64,000 nucleotides of DNA from contig JAGAXM010000040.1 of the NCBI GenBank assembly GCA_017940895.1, positions 62,001-126,000 of the forward strand, in the 5' to 3' direction. The notes beneath the pieces are model-generated. The model was not told the origin of the DNA. It did not search any database and saw only the letters and a program-made list of their open reading frames with translations. How positions within the stretch are numbered: the stretch's first letter is position 1; each line of letters begins with the position of its first letter. The DNA is from Clostridiales bacterium (GTDB taxonomy: Bacteria; Bacillota; Clostridia; Saccharofermentanales; Saccharofermentanaceae). Below, one piece after another: positions 28,891 to 37,554 of this stretch. The translations under genes were made by a program, and so were the position numbers.

Positions 28891-30138
28891 TCAAGTCCTG
28901 TAACTGCCGTTAATCTTTACATAATCATAGGAGAAGTCACAAGTAAACATACGGTCGTATGCATCCCCCTCCTGAAGCTTTATCTCAACATGAATATCAT
29001 GCTCATGAAGCATCTTTGCTGCCTCATCCTCATCGAAAGGCACACATACACCGTCATGGAAGAACAGCATGCCGCCGACAAGGATATCGATCTTCTCGGG
29101 ATCGAACTTCGCGCCCGAGTAACCTACTGCCGTAAGCACACGGCCGATATTGGCATCCTCGCCGAAGAATGCTGTCTTACAAAGAGGAGATCTTGCGACA
29201 GCCGTTACGATAAGCTTGGCATCATATTCATCCTTGGCACCGAAGACTTCGATCTCTATAAACTTGGTAGCACCCTCGCCGTCGGCAGCAAGCATCCTCG
29301 CTATATCGTAAGACAGTTCCTCGAGAGCCTCCTCGAAAAGCTTAAGGTCTTCACTGTCCTTCTCGATAACGGCACCTGAAGCGCCGTTAGCCAATACGAC
29401 TACCATGTCGCATACAGATGTATCACCGTCTACGGTAACTCTGTTGAATGTATGTGCTACTGCCTTTTTCAAAGCATTCTGCAGAAGATCCTTCTCAATA
29501 TCCGCATCTGTCGTAAAGATACCGATCATTGTCGCAAGATTAGGATGGATCATTCCAGATCCCTTAGCCATACCTGCGATGGTTACTTCCTTGCCGTCCT
29601 TAAGAGTTATTGTCGCTGCAACTTCCTTAGGCACAGTATCAGTCGTCATCATGCCGTATTCCGCATAATGAGCATTCCTGGCATCAGCAGAAAGACCGCT
29701 TACAAGTTCAGGAACTTTATTGATGATCTTCTCGTAAGGAAGTCTGGTACCGATAACGCCTGTCGAAGCCGTGAGGATCTCATCTGATGTGCATCCGAGC
29801 TCATCGGCAACAGCCTTTGCGACTCTGTCCGCATCCTCTTCACCGACCTTACCTACACCTGCGTTGGCATTCTTACTGTTAACGATCATACCGCGCATCT
29901 TGCCGCCCTGATCGATCTTCTTAATGCTTCTTACAAGAGAATGTCCCTTAACAAGATTCGATGTATATACACCGGCTACCGTAGCAGGAATATCGGATTC
30001 TACCAAAGCTACATCTAATACGAGAGATTTCTCGACATCGGGATTAACATTTGCCGAATTGGACTTAAGTCCGGCAACAACTCCGTTGGCCTTAAACCCC
30101 TTGGGTAAAGTTATGTACGCTTCTTCAATTGATTCCAT
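28891..30138 (-). CDS. argJ: Bifunctional glutamate N-acetyltransferase ArgJ
   Basis: Transfers acetyl from N-acetylornithine to glutamate and, in the bifunctional form, makes N-acetylglutamate from acetyl-CoA. 415 residues. The self-cleavage site is Ala202-Thr203 in HPNLATMIGIF, giving alpha and beta chains with Thr203 as nucleophile. STGVIGTRLP forms the oxyanion region. No argC, argB or argD is near, so the rest of the arginine pathway lies elsewhere. The argR gene at 5.4 kb is a likely regulator. Confidence 0.95.
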   Translation of the reverse strand: MESIEEAYITLPKGFKANGVVAGLKSNSANVNPDVEKSLVLDVALVESDIPATVAGVYTSNLVKGHSLVRSIKKIDQGGKMRGMIVNSKNANAGVGKVGEEDADRVAKAVADELGCTSDEILTASTGVIGTRLPYEKIINKVPELVSGLSADARNAHYAEYGMMTTDTVPKEVAATITLKDGKEVTIAGMAKGSGMIHPNLATMIGIFTTDADIEKDLLQNALKKAVAHTFNRVTVDGDTSVCDMVVVLANGASGAVIEKDSEDLKLFEEALEELSYDIARMLAADGEGATKFIEIEVFGAKDEYDAKLIVTAVARSPLCKTAFFGEDANIGRVLTAVGYSGAKFDPEKIDILVGGMLFFHDGVCVPFDEDEAAKMLHEHDIHVEIKLQEGDAYDRMFTCDFSYDYVKINGSYRT

Positions 30139-30158
30139 TATTACTTTGTCCGCCTTTA

Positions 30159-31340
30159 TTAATGATGGAAGAGTCTGATGCCCGTGAAGGCCATAGCCAT
30201 GTCGTACTTATTGCAAGTCATAATGACATGATCATCTCTGATGGAGCCGCCGGGCTCTGCAATATACTTAACGCCGCTCTTATAGGCTCTTTCGATATTG
30301 TCACCGAATGGGAAGAATGCATCGGAACCGAGCGCAACGTCAGTATTCTTGGCAAGCCACTCTTTCTTCTCGGCATCTGTGAGAACTTCAGGCTTCTCCT
30401 TGAACAGAGTCTGCCATGTGCCATCTCTTAATACATCATCATGTTCATCGGAGATATATACATCGATAGTATTGTCTCTGTCAGGTCTTCTGATATCGTC
30501 AACAAACTTAAGACCCATAACCTTGGGATGCTGCCTCAGCCACCAGATATCAGCCTTGTTTCCTGCAAGACGTGTGCAGTGGATTCTACTCTGCTGACCT
30601 GCACCGATACCGATAGCCTGACCGTCCTTAACGTAGCAGACGGAATTGCTCTGTGTGTACTTCAATGTGATGAGTGAGATAAGAAGGTCGATCTTCTTGT
30701 CATCAGGGATCTCCTTGTTATCTGTAACGATATTTGTAAGAAGATCATTGTTGATATCAAGCTCGTTTCTTCCCTGCTCGAAAGTAACACCATATACCTG
30801 CTTCTTCTCAATAGGCTCAGGCTTGTACTCGGGATCGATCTTGATAACGTTATATGTGCCCTTACGCTTTGTCTTAAGGATCTCAAGAGCCTCGTCAGTA
30901 TAGTCGGGAGCGATGATACCGTCGGAAACCTCACGAGCGAGCATCTTTGCCGTAATGGCATCACAAGTATCGGAAAGTGCTACGAAATCGCCGTAAGAAC
31001 TCATTCTGTCTGCGCCTCTTGCTCTTGCGTAAGCGCAAGCGATCGGTGAGAGCTCACCCAAGTCATCTACAAAATAGATCTTAGCCTCAGTCTCGGAAAG
31101 AGGCTTGCCTACTGCAGCACCTGCAGGAGATACATGCTTGAATGAAGTTGCCGAAGGAAGTCCTGTTGCCTTCTTAAGCTCCTTAACAAGCTGCCAGCCG
31201 TTAAAAGCATCGAGAAGGTTAATATAACCCGGCTTTCCGTTAAGAACTTCGATAGGAAGCTCGGCGCCGTTCTCCATATAGATTCTTGAGGGCTTCTGGT
31301 TGGGGTTACAACCGTACTTAAGCTGCATTTCGTTACTCAT
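30159..31340 (-). CDS. AICAR transformylase, stand-alone (PurH C-terminal domain)
   Basis: 393 residues matching only the formyltransferase part of PurH: it begins QLKYGCNPNQKPSRIY, with the catalytic Lys68-His69 in SFKHVSPAGAA, and the later GQQSRIHCTRLAGNKA. It transfers formyl from 10-formyl-THF to AICAR. The IMP cyclohydrolase half of PurH is missing and is supplied by the unrelated PurO-type gene directly upstream. AAGGAG precedes the ATG. Confidence 0.9.
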   Translation of the reverse strand: MSNEMQLKYGCNPNQKPSRIYMENGAELPIEVLNGKPGYINLLDAFNGWQLVKELKKATGLPSATSFKHVSPAGAAVGKPLSETEAKIYFVDDLGELSPIACAYARARGADRMSSYGDFVALSDTCDAITAKMLAREVSDGIIAPDYTDEALEILKTKRKGTYNVIKIDPEYKPEPIEKKQVYGVTFEQGRNELDINNDLLTNIVTDNKEIPDDKKIDLLISLITLKYTQSNSVCYVKDGQAIGIGAGQQSRIHCTRLAGNKADIWWLRQHPKVMGLKFVDDIRRPDRDNTIDVYISDEHDDVLRDGTWQTLFKEKPEVLTDAEKKEWLAKNTDVALGSDAFFPFGDNIERAYKSGVKYIAEPGGSIRDDHVIMTCNKYDMAMAFTGIRLFHH

Positions 31341-31354
31341 TTCTTTATCACTCC

Positions 31355-32071
31355 TTAAACGTTCTTATTTACGATTCTTGTCTCGGCTTCGCCTGTAGCG
31401 ATGTCGATGAACTTAACATACAAAGAGACCTTATTCTCCTCGTTAAGACTTGTCCAAAGCATATCTGTGAAAGAATCAATATCTTCTGCATCAATGCCGA
31501 TCTTCTCAGGCTCGCCTTCGAAGCTCGGGAGCGGATTGCCGTCACCCATGTATGTATGAATGAATCTTCCGTCGCCGGCAATGGGATTTGTGTAAGAGAA
31601 TGTATGTCTCTCGCATGACTCGGGATTACCGTCTGCCGACTTTAAGATAGACATAGCATAATTGAATGTGCCGTTCTCAACATGAAGGATACCGGAGATT
31701 CTGGGAGTATAGTTCGGAGCATCATCCTCGAACTCTCTTCCTCTAAGGCTCATCTCGAATGTCTGCTGCTTATCCATATTCTCATAGATAGTATCTGTCT
31801 GATCGCCGTTTGTAACGATAGTCTTGTTGCCGAGAACTCTAACGGGAGAATAAATGATAAGGTGCGGATCGGAAAGCTTGGAAGGGTCGAAAGCCTCTGT
31901 CTTGATGCCGTCCTCTGTAGCCGTAAATACACGGTTTCTGGAGTTAACGCTTCTTCCCATGATGAAGTAAGCTGTTACTGCCTTCTTGCCGTCTGCGGAC
32001 TTACCGATAACGATACCTCTTCCGGGGTAAGCGTTTGTCTTCAGGATCTCTGAGATGTTCTTCTTTTCCAT
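31355..32071 (-). CDS. purO: IMP cyclohydrolase, PurO type
   Basis: 238 residues. The N-terminal NAYPGRGIVIGKSADGKKAV and AYFIMGRSVNSRNRVF are characteristic of the archaeal-type IMP cyclohydrolase fold (Ntn-like), unrelated to the PurH cyclohydrolase. It closes the purine ring, FAICAR to IMP. Placement between purN and the stand-alone transformylase supports the call. Symbol by homology to archaeal PurO. Confidence 0.82.
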   Translation of the reverse strand: MEKKNISEILKTNAYPGRGIVIGKSADGKKAVTAYFIMGRSVNSRNRVFTATEDGIKTEAFDPSKLSDPHLIIYSPVRVLGNKTIVTNGDQTDTIYENMDKQQTFEMSLRGREFEDDAPNYTPRISGILHVENGTFNYAMSILKSADGNPESCERHTFSYTNPIAGDGRFIHTYMGDGNPLPSFEGEPEKIGIDAEDIDSFTDMLWTSLNEENKVSLYVKFIDIATGEAETRIVNKNV

Positions 32072-32078
32072 AAATACT

Positions 32079-32702
32079 TCATTCCTTTACATATGCAATA
32101 TTGTTTTTGATCTCTACTTTACCCTCTGCGAAAAGGCTTATCGCCTTCGGCAGAATAACCTGCTCGCACTCCTTCATAATGCGCTTCTGAAGCACTTCGG
32201 GAGTGTCATCAGGCAGGATATCGACACACTTCTGAAGAAGGATCGGACCCTCGTCATAGTTCTCATTAACCAGATGAACTGTGGCACCGGATACCTTAAC
32301 GCCTCTTGCAAGTGCAGCCTCGTGAGGCCTGATACCGTACATACCCTTGCCGCAGAATGACGGGATCAGTGCAGGATGGATATTAATGATCCTGTTACTG
32401 AATTCCTTTACCGTCCTTGCTCCGAGAAGTGACAGGTAACCTGCAAGAACAATAAGTTCTGCTCCGACTTCTTTAAGCTTATTTACAACTGCCTCATCCC
32501 ACTCTTCTCTTGAAGGATATGACTTAGCTGACATAACTACTGACGGAATACCGTTATCGGATGCTCTCGTAAGCGCATAAGCGCTGTCGTTGGACGCAAT
32601 AACAAGTGCAATCTCGACATTCTTCAGTTCGCCCGAGTTGATGCGGTCGATTATGGCCTGAAGATTGGTTCCGCCGCCTGAAACAAATACCGCTATCTTC
32701 AT
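32079..32702 (-). CDS. purN: Phosphoribosylglycinamide formyltransferase
   Basis: Third purine step, 10-formyl-THF-dependent. 207 residues with FVSGGGTNLQAIID for the phosphate of GAR and the catalytic Asn-His-Asp set in NIHPALIPSFCGKG and NYDEGPILLQ. Overlaps purF by 4 bases and is followed 7 bases later by purO. Confidence 0.96.
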   Translation of the reverse strand: MKIAVFVSGGGTNLQAIIDRINSGELKNVEIALVIASNDSAYALTRASDNGIPSVVMSAKSYPSREEWDEAVVNKLKEVGAELIVLAGYLSLLGARTVKEFSNRIINIHPALIPSFCGKGMYGIRPHEAALARGVKVSGATVHLVNENYDEGPILLQKCVDILPDDTPEVLQKRIMKECEQVILPKAISLFAEGKVEIKNNIAYVKE

Positions 32703-34114
32703 AAGTTAGTCACCTGATGCACGCTCTTTTCGAAGCTTTCGGGCTTACCTGCAACATAGTTGCCGTCAAAGCATGCGGAACATGTATCACAGATAAGGCC
32801 GCCGAGAGCTTCCTTAAGGCACTCAAGGCTGATATAACCCAGTGAATCGGCGCCGATCATCTCACCGATCTGCTCTACTGTCATGTATGTAGCGGGAAGA
32901 TCCTTGTCAGACGAAGCATTTACTCCGTAGCAGCAGGGATACTTAACTTCAGGGGATGCAAGCCTTACATGAACCTCGGAAGCACCGTTATCCTTAAGGA
33001 AGCGGATGATGTGCTTTGTTGTTGTACCTCTTACAAGCGAGTCGTCAACTATGGCGATCCTCTTACCCTTGATGGCTTCCTTGAGAACTGCGAACTTCAT
33101 TCTTACGGCAAGCTCTCTTTGCTCCTGTGTGCTCTTGATAAATGTTCTTCCTACATAACGGTTCTTAAGAAGTCCCATACCGTATGTAACTCCGAGACCG
33201 TCGGCAAAGCCCAAAGCTGCGGCATTACCGGAATCAGGGGCACCGATTACGAGGTCGCAGTCACAGGGATGAAGCTTCGCAAGGGCCTTACCAGCCTCGT
33301 ATCTTGACTTAAATACGTTTGTACCGTCGATTACAGAATCGGGACGTGCAACATAAACATACTCAAAGATGCAGACCTTGCCGTTCTTGATTCTCTCGTC
33401 GGAAGATATCTCGCTGTTGTAGAAGATGCTTGATACCTCGTCCTTGGAAATGGAGAGGATCTCACCCGGCTCGAGATCTCTTACATACTCTGCATCAAGC
33501 GCATCGAAAGAACAGTTCTCAGATGCGAGCATCCACTGGTTATTCTTCTTACCAAGTGACAGAGGTCTCAATCCATACGGATCTCTGACACCGATAAGCT
33601 TGTCTTCAGTCATGATGATGAGAGCATATACACCCTGCAATTCCTTCATGGTCTTAAGAAGAGCCTCTTCAGTAGTCTCGCTAACAACACGGTTCCTGGA
33701 GAACAGAGAAAGAATAAGCTCAGTATCTGTATTTGTCTGGAAGATAGCACCCTGATTCTTGAGTTCTTCCCTTATCTGCTCCGCATTAAGAATTACCGAA
33801 TCACAGCTTAATGCGATATTACCTACTCTGGACTTAATTACAACGGGTTGGATACCGTCAGGTCCGACAATACCGTCGGCACCTCTTGCATGAGCGATGG
33901 CACAATTACCGCCAAGAGCATTAAGAGTTACTTCATCAAAGATATCAGCTACCATTCCGTCTCTTTTATGAAGAAGGAATGTACCGTTATTGTTGATAGC
34001 GATACCTGCAGCTTCCTGACCTCTGTGCTGCAAAGAGAAGATACCGTAGTATGCTGTGCTCGCTGTTCCCTCGTCGATACCTGATCTGTTGATAACACCG
34101 AATATACCGCTCAT
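32699..34114 (-). CDS. purF: Amidophosphoribosyltransferase with degenerate glutaminase site
   Basis: First committed purine step. 471 residues, ATG overlapping the purE stop (TAATG) with AAAGGAGG upstream. The phosphoribosyltransferase half is intact: IAIVDDSLVRGTTTKHI for PRPP and KNRYVGRTF. Four cysteines (VCIFEY, PCCYG, CDTCSAC) match the 4Fe-4S ligands of the Bacillus-type enzyme. The N-terminal Ntn half is altered: it starts MSGIFGV where the nucleophile Cys should follow the Met or a propeptide, and the oxyanion Asn-Gly of the HNGNLVN motif is Asp105-Ser106 (CDSVILN). Glutamine use is therefore doubtful; ammonia-dependent activity or a separate glutaminase is possible. Confidence 0.9.
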   Translation of the reverse strand: MSGIFGVINRSGIDEGTASTAYYGIFSLQHRGQEAAGIAINNNGTFLLHKRDGMVADIFDEVTLNALGGNCAIAHARGADGIVGPDGIQPVVIKSRVGNIALSCDSVILNAEQIREELKNQGAIFQTNTDTELILSLFSRNRVVSETTEEALLKTMKELQGVYALIIMTEDKLIGVRDPYGLRPLSLGKKNNQWMLASENCSFDALDAEYVRDLEPGEILSISKDEVSSIFYNSEISSDERIKNGKVCIFEYVYVARPDSVIDGTNVFKSRYEAGKALAKLHPCDCDLVIGAPDSGNAAALGFADGLGVTYGMGLLKNRYVGRTFIKSTQEQRELAVRMKFAVLKEAIKGKRIAIVDDSLVRGTTTKHIIRFLKDNGASEVHVRLASPEVKYPCCYGVNASSDKDLPATYMTVEQIGEMIGADSLGYISLECLKEALGGLICDTCSACFDGNYVAGKPESFEKSVHQVTNL

Positions 34115-34623
34115 TAAAGTCCTGCCTCCTTTAATTTTTCCTGAAGCTTTGTTTCTTTAGTATCTACAGAAGAAGCAAGCTCCTTCTTATAGTCGAGAAG
34201 TTTGGAAGCAACATCATCGTCAGACAGAGCGATGATCTGAGTTGCAAGGATAGCCGCATTGGATCCGCCGTCGATAGCTACCGTAGCTACCGGGATACCG
34301 GTAGGCATCTGAACCGTCGCATAAAGAGCATCTACACCGTTAAGAGCGCCGCCCTTACAGGGAACGCCGATAACGGGAAGGATCGTATTGGAAGCCAGTA
34401 CACCTGCAAGATGTGCAGCGAGACCTGCAGCTGCAATAATAACGCCAAATCCGTTATCTCTTGCGTCAGCCGCCAGCTTATGAGCCTTATCGGGACTTCT
34501 GTGAGCGGATGCGATATGCACCTCATATTCGATACCGAACTTCTTAAGAAGCTTAAAACAACCTTCCATTACCGGGAAGTCGGAATCTGAACCCATAATG
34601 ATCAATACTTTTTTGCCTGCCAT
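34114..34623 (-). CDS. purE: N5-carboxyaminoimidazole ribonucleotide mutase
   Basis: 169 residues, class I PurE, with the substrate loop MGSDSDFPVM, SAHRSPDKA and the AAGLAAHLAGVLAS helix. Converts N5-CAIR to CAIR. PurK was not seen. Well-placed AAAGGAAAGG upstream. It is the first purine gene of the run, 19 bases after a lipoprotein gene. Confidence 0.96.
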   Translation of the reverse strand: MAGKKVLIIMGSDSDFPVMEGCFKLLKKFGIEYEVHIASAHRSPDKAHKLAADARDNGFGVIIAAAGLAAHLAGVLASNTILPVIGVPCKGGALNGVDALYATVQMPTGIPVATVAIDGGSNAAILATQIIALSDDDVASKLLDYKKELASSVDTKETKLQEKLKEAGL

Positions 34624-34642
34624 ATTAATACCTTTCCTTTAA

Positions 34643-35752
34643 TTATTCGTCTTCCTGATTCCAGTTAAGTCTGTCCATAACACGGTAATAATCATCTGAC
34701 TCCCATTCATAAGGTCTGGGACAATAATCATTAGACGTGAAACTTGTCTGACTGTATGGAACGATCGTAAGATTATAATCTTCGACATATGAATTTGTCT
34801 CATCCATAACGAACTCACATCTTACTATGCAAGTATCGGGATCGGAAAGTCCCGTATTACCGCCGAAACAAAAATTGGAAAGACTGTAAAGAATATACTT
34901 TCCGTTATAAAGCTCGATAGGCTCAAGTCTGTGAGGATGTGCGCCTACAACAATATCAACACCGTAATCTATCAAAGCATGACCAACATATATCTGATCA
35001 TTGGTAGGCTCATAATAACGCTCGATGCCCCAATGACATGAAGCGATGATAATCTGACATCCGGCATCCCTTAATTCATCAATGAGCGGATAAGCAGTGG
35101 CCGCAGTATCGCCGTTGCCTATCATATCGATACCGAACATACCGATCTTAATACCTCTTACTTCATAGATAGCGACCTGATGCTGGTTACTCCAATAAAT
35201 ACCGGCCTCTTCGAGTGTCTGCTGAGTAGTTACAAGACCTTCTTCCCAATAGTCATAACTGTGGTTGTTGGAAAGATTAACGGCCTCAATACTGCCGTTG
35301 ATAAGCATCTGAACACTCTCTGGAACATTCGCGAATACGAACTCCTTAGTCATATGCGATGCGTTCTCATCACCGTATGTTCCTTCGAAGTTCGCATATG
35401 TAAGATCATCTGTCGCAAGATAATCGGCACAATTTTGGAAACAGTACGTCCAGTCACCGTCTACTACAGCATCAAAGCTTCCGGGTGCACCGCTCCAAGC
35501 AAGAGCATCGGCTAAAGTAAGATCCCCTAAGAAACTTACGACAATATGCTCAGGAGCCGGAGTAGGCGTCGGAGTATTGGTAGGCACGGGTGTCGGTGTC
35601 GGCGTGGACGTCGGTATTACGGTCTCGGTTATTTCTGTGGGAACCGCAGTCTCCTGAACAGTATTCAGGAAAGAGCATGCAGCTAATACAGCTGATGCTG
35701 CAAGCACCGTAAAACATACGAAAAGAGTGCGTACTAAGGATCTGTTACTCAC
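34643..35752 (-). CDS. CapA/PgsA-like lipoprotein
   Basis: 369 residues. Signal peptide with lipobox LAAC (Cys near residue 26), a Thr-Pro-rich linker (about 45-67), then a CapA-type metallophosphatase-like domain: VSFLGDLTLA, NNHSYDYWEEG, IASCHWGIERYYEP and GAHPHRLEPIE. Relatives take part in poly-gamma-glutamate or capsule synthesis and export. No other pgs or cap genes lie beside it, so the polymer is unknown. Two bases after the GH5 lipoprotein, 19 bases before purE. Confidence 0.85.
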   Translation of the reverse strand: MSNRSLVRTLFVCFTVLAASAVLAACSFLNTVQETAVPTEITETVIPTSTPTPTPVPTNTPTPTPAPEHIVVSFLGDLTLADALAWSGAPGSFDAVVDGDWTYCFQNCADYLATDDLTYANFEGTYGDENASHMTKEFVFANVPESVQMLINGSIEAVNLSNNHSYDYWEEGLVTTQQTLEEAGIYWSNQHQVAIYEVRGIKIGMFGIDMIGNGDTAATAYPLIDELRDAGCQIIIASCHWGIERYYEPTNDQIYVGHALIDYGVDIVVGAHPHRLEPIELYNGKYILYSLSNFCFGGNTGLSDPDTCIVRCEFVMDETNSYVEDYNLTIVPYSQTSFTSNDYCPRPYEWESDDYYRVMDRLNWNQEDE

Positions 35753-35754
35753 TT

Positions 35755-36957
35755 TTATGTGCCGTAACCTCCCTCGGGGATATCAAAATCGCGTCCGAGT
35801 ATCAAAGACCTTACGAACAGTCCCGAATCCGACAGCATCTCATCGGGCCAATGTCCCGCGATCTTCTGTTCAACCGTAAATCTGTTCGAATACAGTCTCA
35901 GCGCATTGGAACTTTCAAGTATTGCCGTTCCGATGGACCAGTTACACCATGAGATATTGTACTCATCAAGAAGAGCCATCCATTCAAGTGTCTCGGTATA
36001 GAATACACCGCTGTTACCTGAATCAAGGGATGTACCCCACTCCGTACAGAAGATGGGAAGTCCATTCGCGACAGCAGTTCTTACCTTATCCATGTGATCC
36101 TCACCGTGGGAACCTGCGTAGAAATGCAAAGTATACATGATATTGTCGCCGTCGATGGGATTAAGTGAAGCCACATCTACATCCTGGCTCCATGTGGGTG
36201 TACCTACAATGATGATATTATCGGGATCATTCTCTCTTATAGCCGCGATAACCGTCTCAGCATAAGGCTTGATGCAGTTATCCCAGTCAACAGGAGACTC
36301 GGGATCATCGAATCTCATGCCGTTAGGCTCATTACATACTTCATAGATTACATTCGGATAATCACCGTAAAGAGCTGAGATTCTGGAGAAGAAATCAACT
36401 GCATCCTCCTGATACTCAGTAGGATCGCCGTCAAAAAGGATATGCCAGTCAACGATTACATATACACCATGCTCTATAAGCGTATCCATATAACCGCATA
36501 CTTCATTGAAATATCTGTCGGGGAAATAAGTATAACCGTTATCAAGTCCGTGGGATGTCATCGCAAGTCTGATAACCGTGCATCCCCAGTCCTGAATAAG
36601 CGTGTCGCATACATCGTCATTAAAGAACTGGAAGCATGACTGAAGTCCGCCGCTGCTCATTCCCTTAAGCTGAACGGGCATTCCGTACTCATTTACAAGC
36701 TGTGTACCTTCTACATGAAGCTGACCGTTAACTTCGACAGGAACCTCAAGAACCTGAGATGTACTGTTAGGGCCGATAGAAGGCTCGGTCTCGGCAATTG
36801 TCTCGGAAGGAATTGTCTCTTCGGAAGTTTCAGATGTAGGAGCTGCTGTCGGCTGAGGAGGTAAAGTTTCCGGCGGAAGCTTGGATGAACAGGCACAGAA
36901 AAGCACGGAAACGCAGATAAACAAAGCAACTGCAGCATTCAGGACTCTTGATCGCAT
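35755..36957 (-). CDS. GH5-family glycoside hydrolase lipoprotein (endoglucanase-like)
   Basis: 400 residues. Lipobox LFCAC near residue 20-23, a Pro/Glu/Ser/Thr-rich linker to about 65, then a (beta/alpha)8 barrel. The acid/base Glu210 is in YEVCNEPNG and the nucleophile Glu306 in FCTEWGTS; VIVDWHIL is also diagnostic for GH5, probably subfamily 2. It should cut beta-1,4-glucan or a related beta-glycan at the cell surface. Its own promoter lies at 36987-37015. It stands first in the run that leads into purine genes. Confidence 0.9.
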   Translation of the reverse strand: MRSRVLNAAVALFICVSVLFCACSSKLPPETLPPQPTAAPTSETSEETIPSETIAETEPSIGPNSTSQVLEVPVEVNGQLHVEGTQLVNEYGMPVQLKGMSSGGLQSCFQFFNDDVCDTLIQDWGCTVIRLAMTSHGLDNGYTYFPDRYFNEVCGYMDTLIEHGVYVIVDWHILFDGDPTEYQEDAVDFFSRISALYGDYPNVIYEVCNEPNGMRFDDPESPVDWDNCIKPYAETVIAAIRENDPDNIIIVGTPTWSQDVDVASLNPIDGDNIMYTLHFYAGSHGEDHMDKVRTAVANGLPIFCTEWGTSLDSGNSGVFYTETLEWMALLDEYNISWCNWSIGTAILESSNALRLYSNRFTVEQKIAGHWPDEMLSDSGLFVRSLILGRDFDIPEGGYGT

Positions 36958-36986
36958 ATTAATTCCACCTAGAAAAAGATAAAATC

Positions 36987-37015
36987 AGTATATAGTTTTA
37001 GATGTTCTAATTCAA
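36987..37015 (-). promoter_or_regulatory. Promoter of the GH5-capA-pur run
   Basis: Minus strand TTGAAT (37010-37015), 17-base spacer, TATACT (36987-36992), 29 bases before the GH5 start. Confidence 0.55.
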
Positions 37016-37045
37016 TATTTCATTTATATTAAATAAGGCAAGAAG

Positions 37046-37074
37046 TTGACTGTCATTTAATTATTTGTCATACT
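37046..37074 (+). promoter_or_regulatory. Promoter of the HEAT-repeat gene
   Basis: TTGACT (37046-37051), 17-base spacer, CATACT (37069-37074). The leader of about 60 bases is AT-rich. Confidence 0.5.
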
Positions 37075-37142
37075 TTGTTAACAAACTTAATTATGTCAAG
37101 ATATATAATTGTTTTAGAAGTAAGAAGTAAGGAGATATAGGA

Positions 37143-37484
37143 ATGTCACGAGTAGACAGTTTACGTAATAAGATTATGAAGCTGGCCGCGAAGGGCAAGC
37201 TGGATGGTCTTGTTAAGCTCTCAGGCGATTCCGATGAGGATGTACGCACAGAAGTTGCGATAGCTATGGGACAGATCAAGACTTACGAATCCGGCATGGC
37301 TCTCATCCCCCTGCTTCGTGATTCTTCCCCTTCTGTCAGAGCCGCGGCTGCTACATCTGCTGCAGATATCGGAGCTAAGCATTGTGAAGAATATGTCAAG
37401 AAGCTCGCGTTCGCAGATTCAGATCCTAATGTAAGACAGATAGCCAAGAATGCTTTCGACAGACTCAAGGACAGATTGGTCTGA
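37143..37484 (+). CDS. Small HEAT-repeat protein
   Basis: 113 residues, all alpha, made of about three HEAT/PBS-lyase-like repeats: DSDEDVRTEVAIAMGQI, DSSPSVRAAAATSAADIG, DSDPNVRQIAKNAFDRL. Such repeats bind proteins or nucleic acid; nothing more can be said of the function. GGAG lies before the ATG. Monocistronic, sharing a bidirectional terminator with nagB. Confidence 0.85.
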   Translation: MSRVDSLRNKIMKLAAKGKLDGLVKLSGDSDEDVRTEVAIAMGQIKTYESGMALIPLLRDSSPSVRAAAATSAADIGAKHCEEYVKKLAFADSDPNVRQIAKNAFDRLKDRLV

Positions 37485-37504
37485 ACATATAATATTAAAA
37501 TAAT

Positions 37505-37531
37505 AAAGGTCCGTCATCATGACGGACCTTT
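37505..37531. terminator. Bidirectional terminator between the HEAT gene and nagB
   Basis: Perfect 12-bp stem AAAGGTCCGTCA/TGACGGACCTTT with a 3-base loop. T-run on the plus strand (TTTTAC) and AT-rich tail on the minus strand; it serves two converging genes. Confidence 0.88.
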
Positions 37532-37554
37532 TACTATGTCTTATTAATCTTTTA

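Noticed and set aside
34114..34160. A PurF propeptide that would expose a Cys after processing
   Set aside because: The frame upstream of the ATG reads Lys-Gly-Gly-Arg-Thr-Leu with no Cys before the GIFG strand, so processing cannot create the usual N-terminal Cys.
35570..35630. Short GT-rich repeat in the CapA-like gene as a microsatellite or integration site
   Set aside because: It encodes the Thr-Pro linker after the lipobox, a normal lipoprotein feature.
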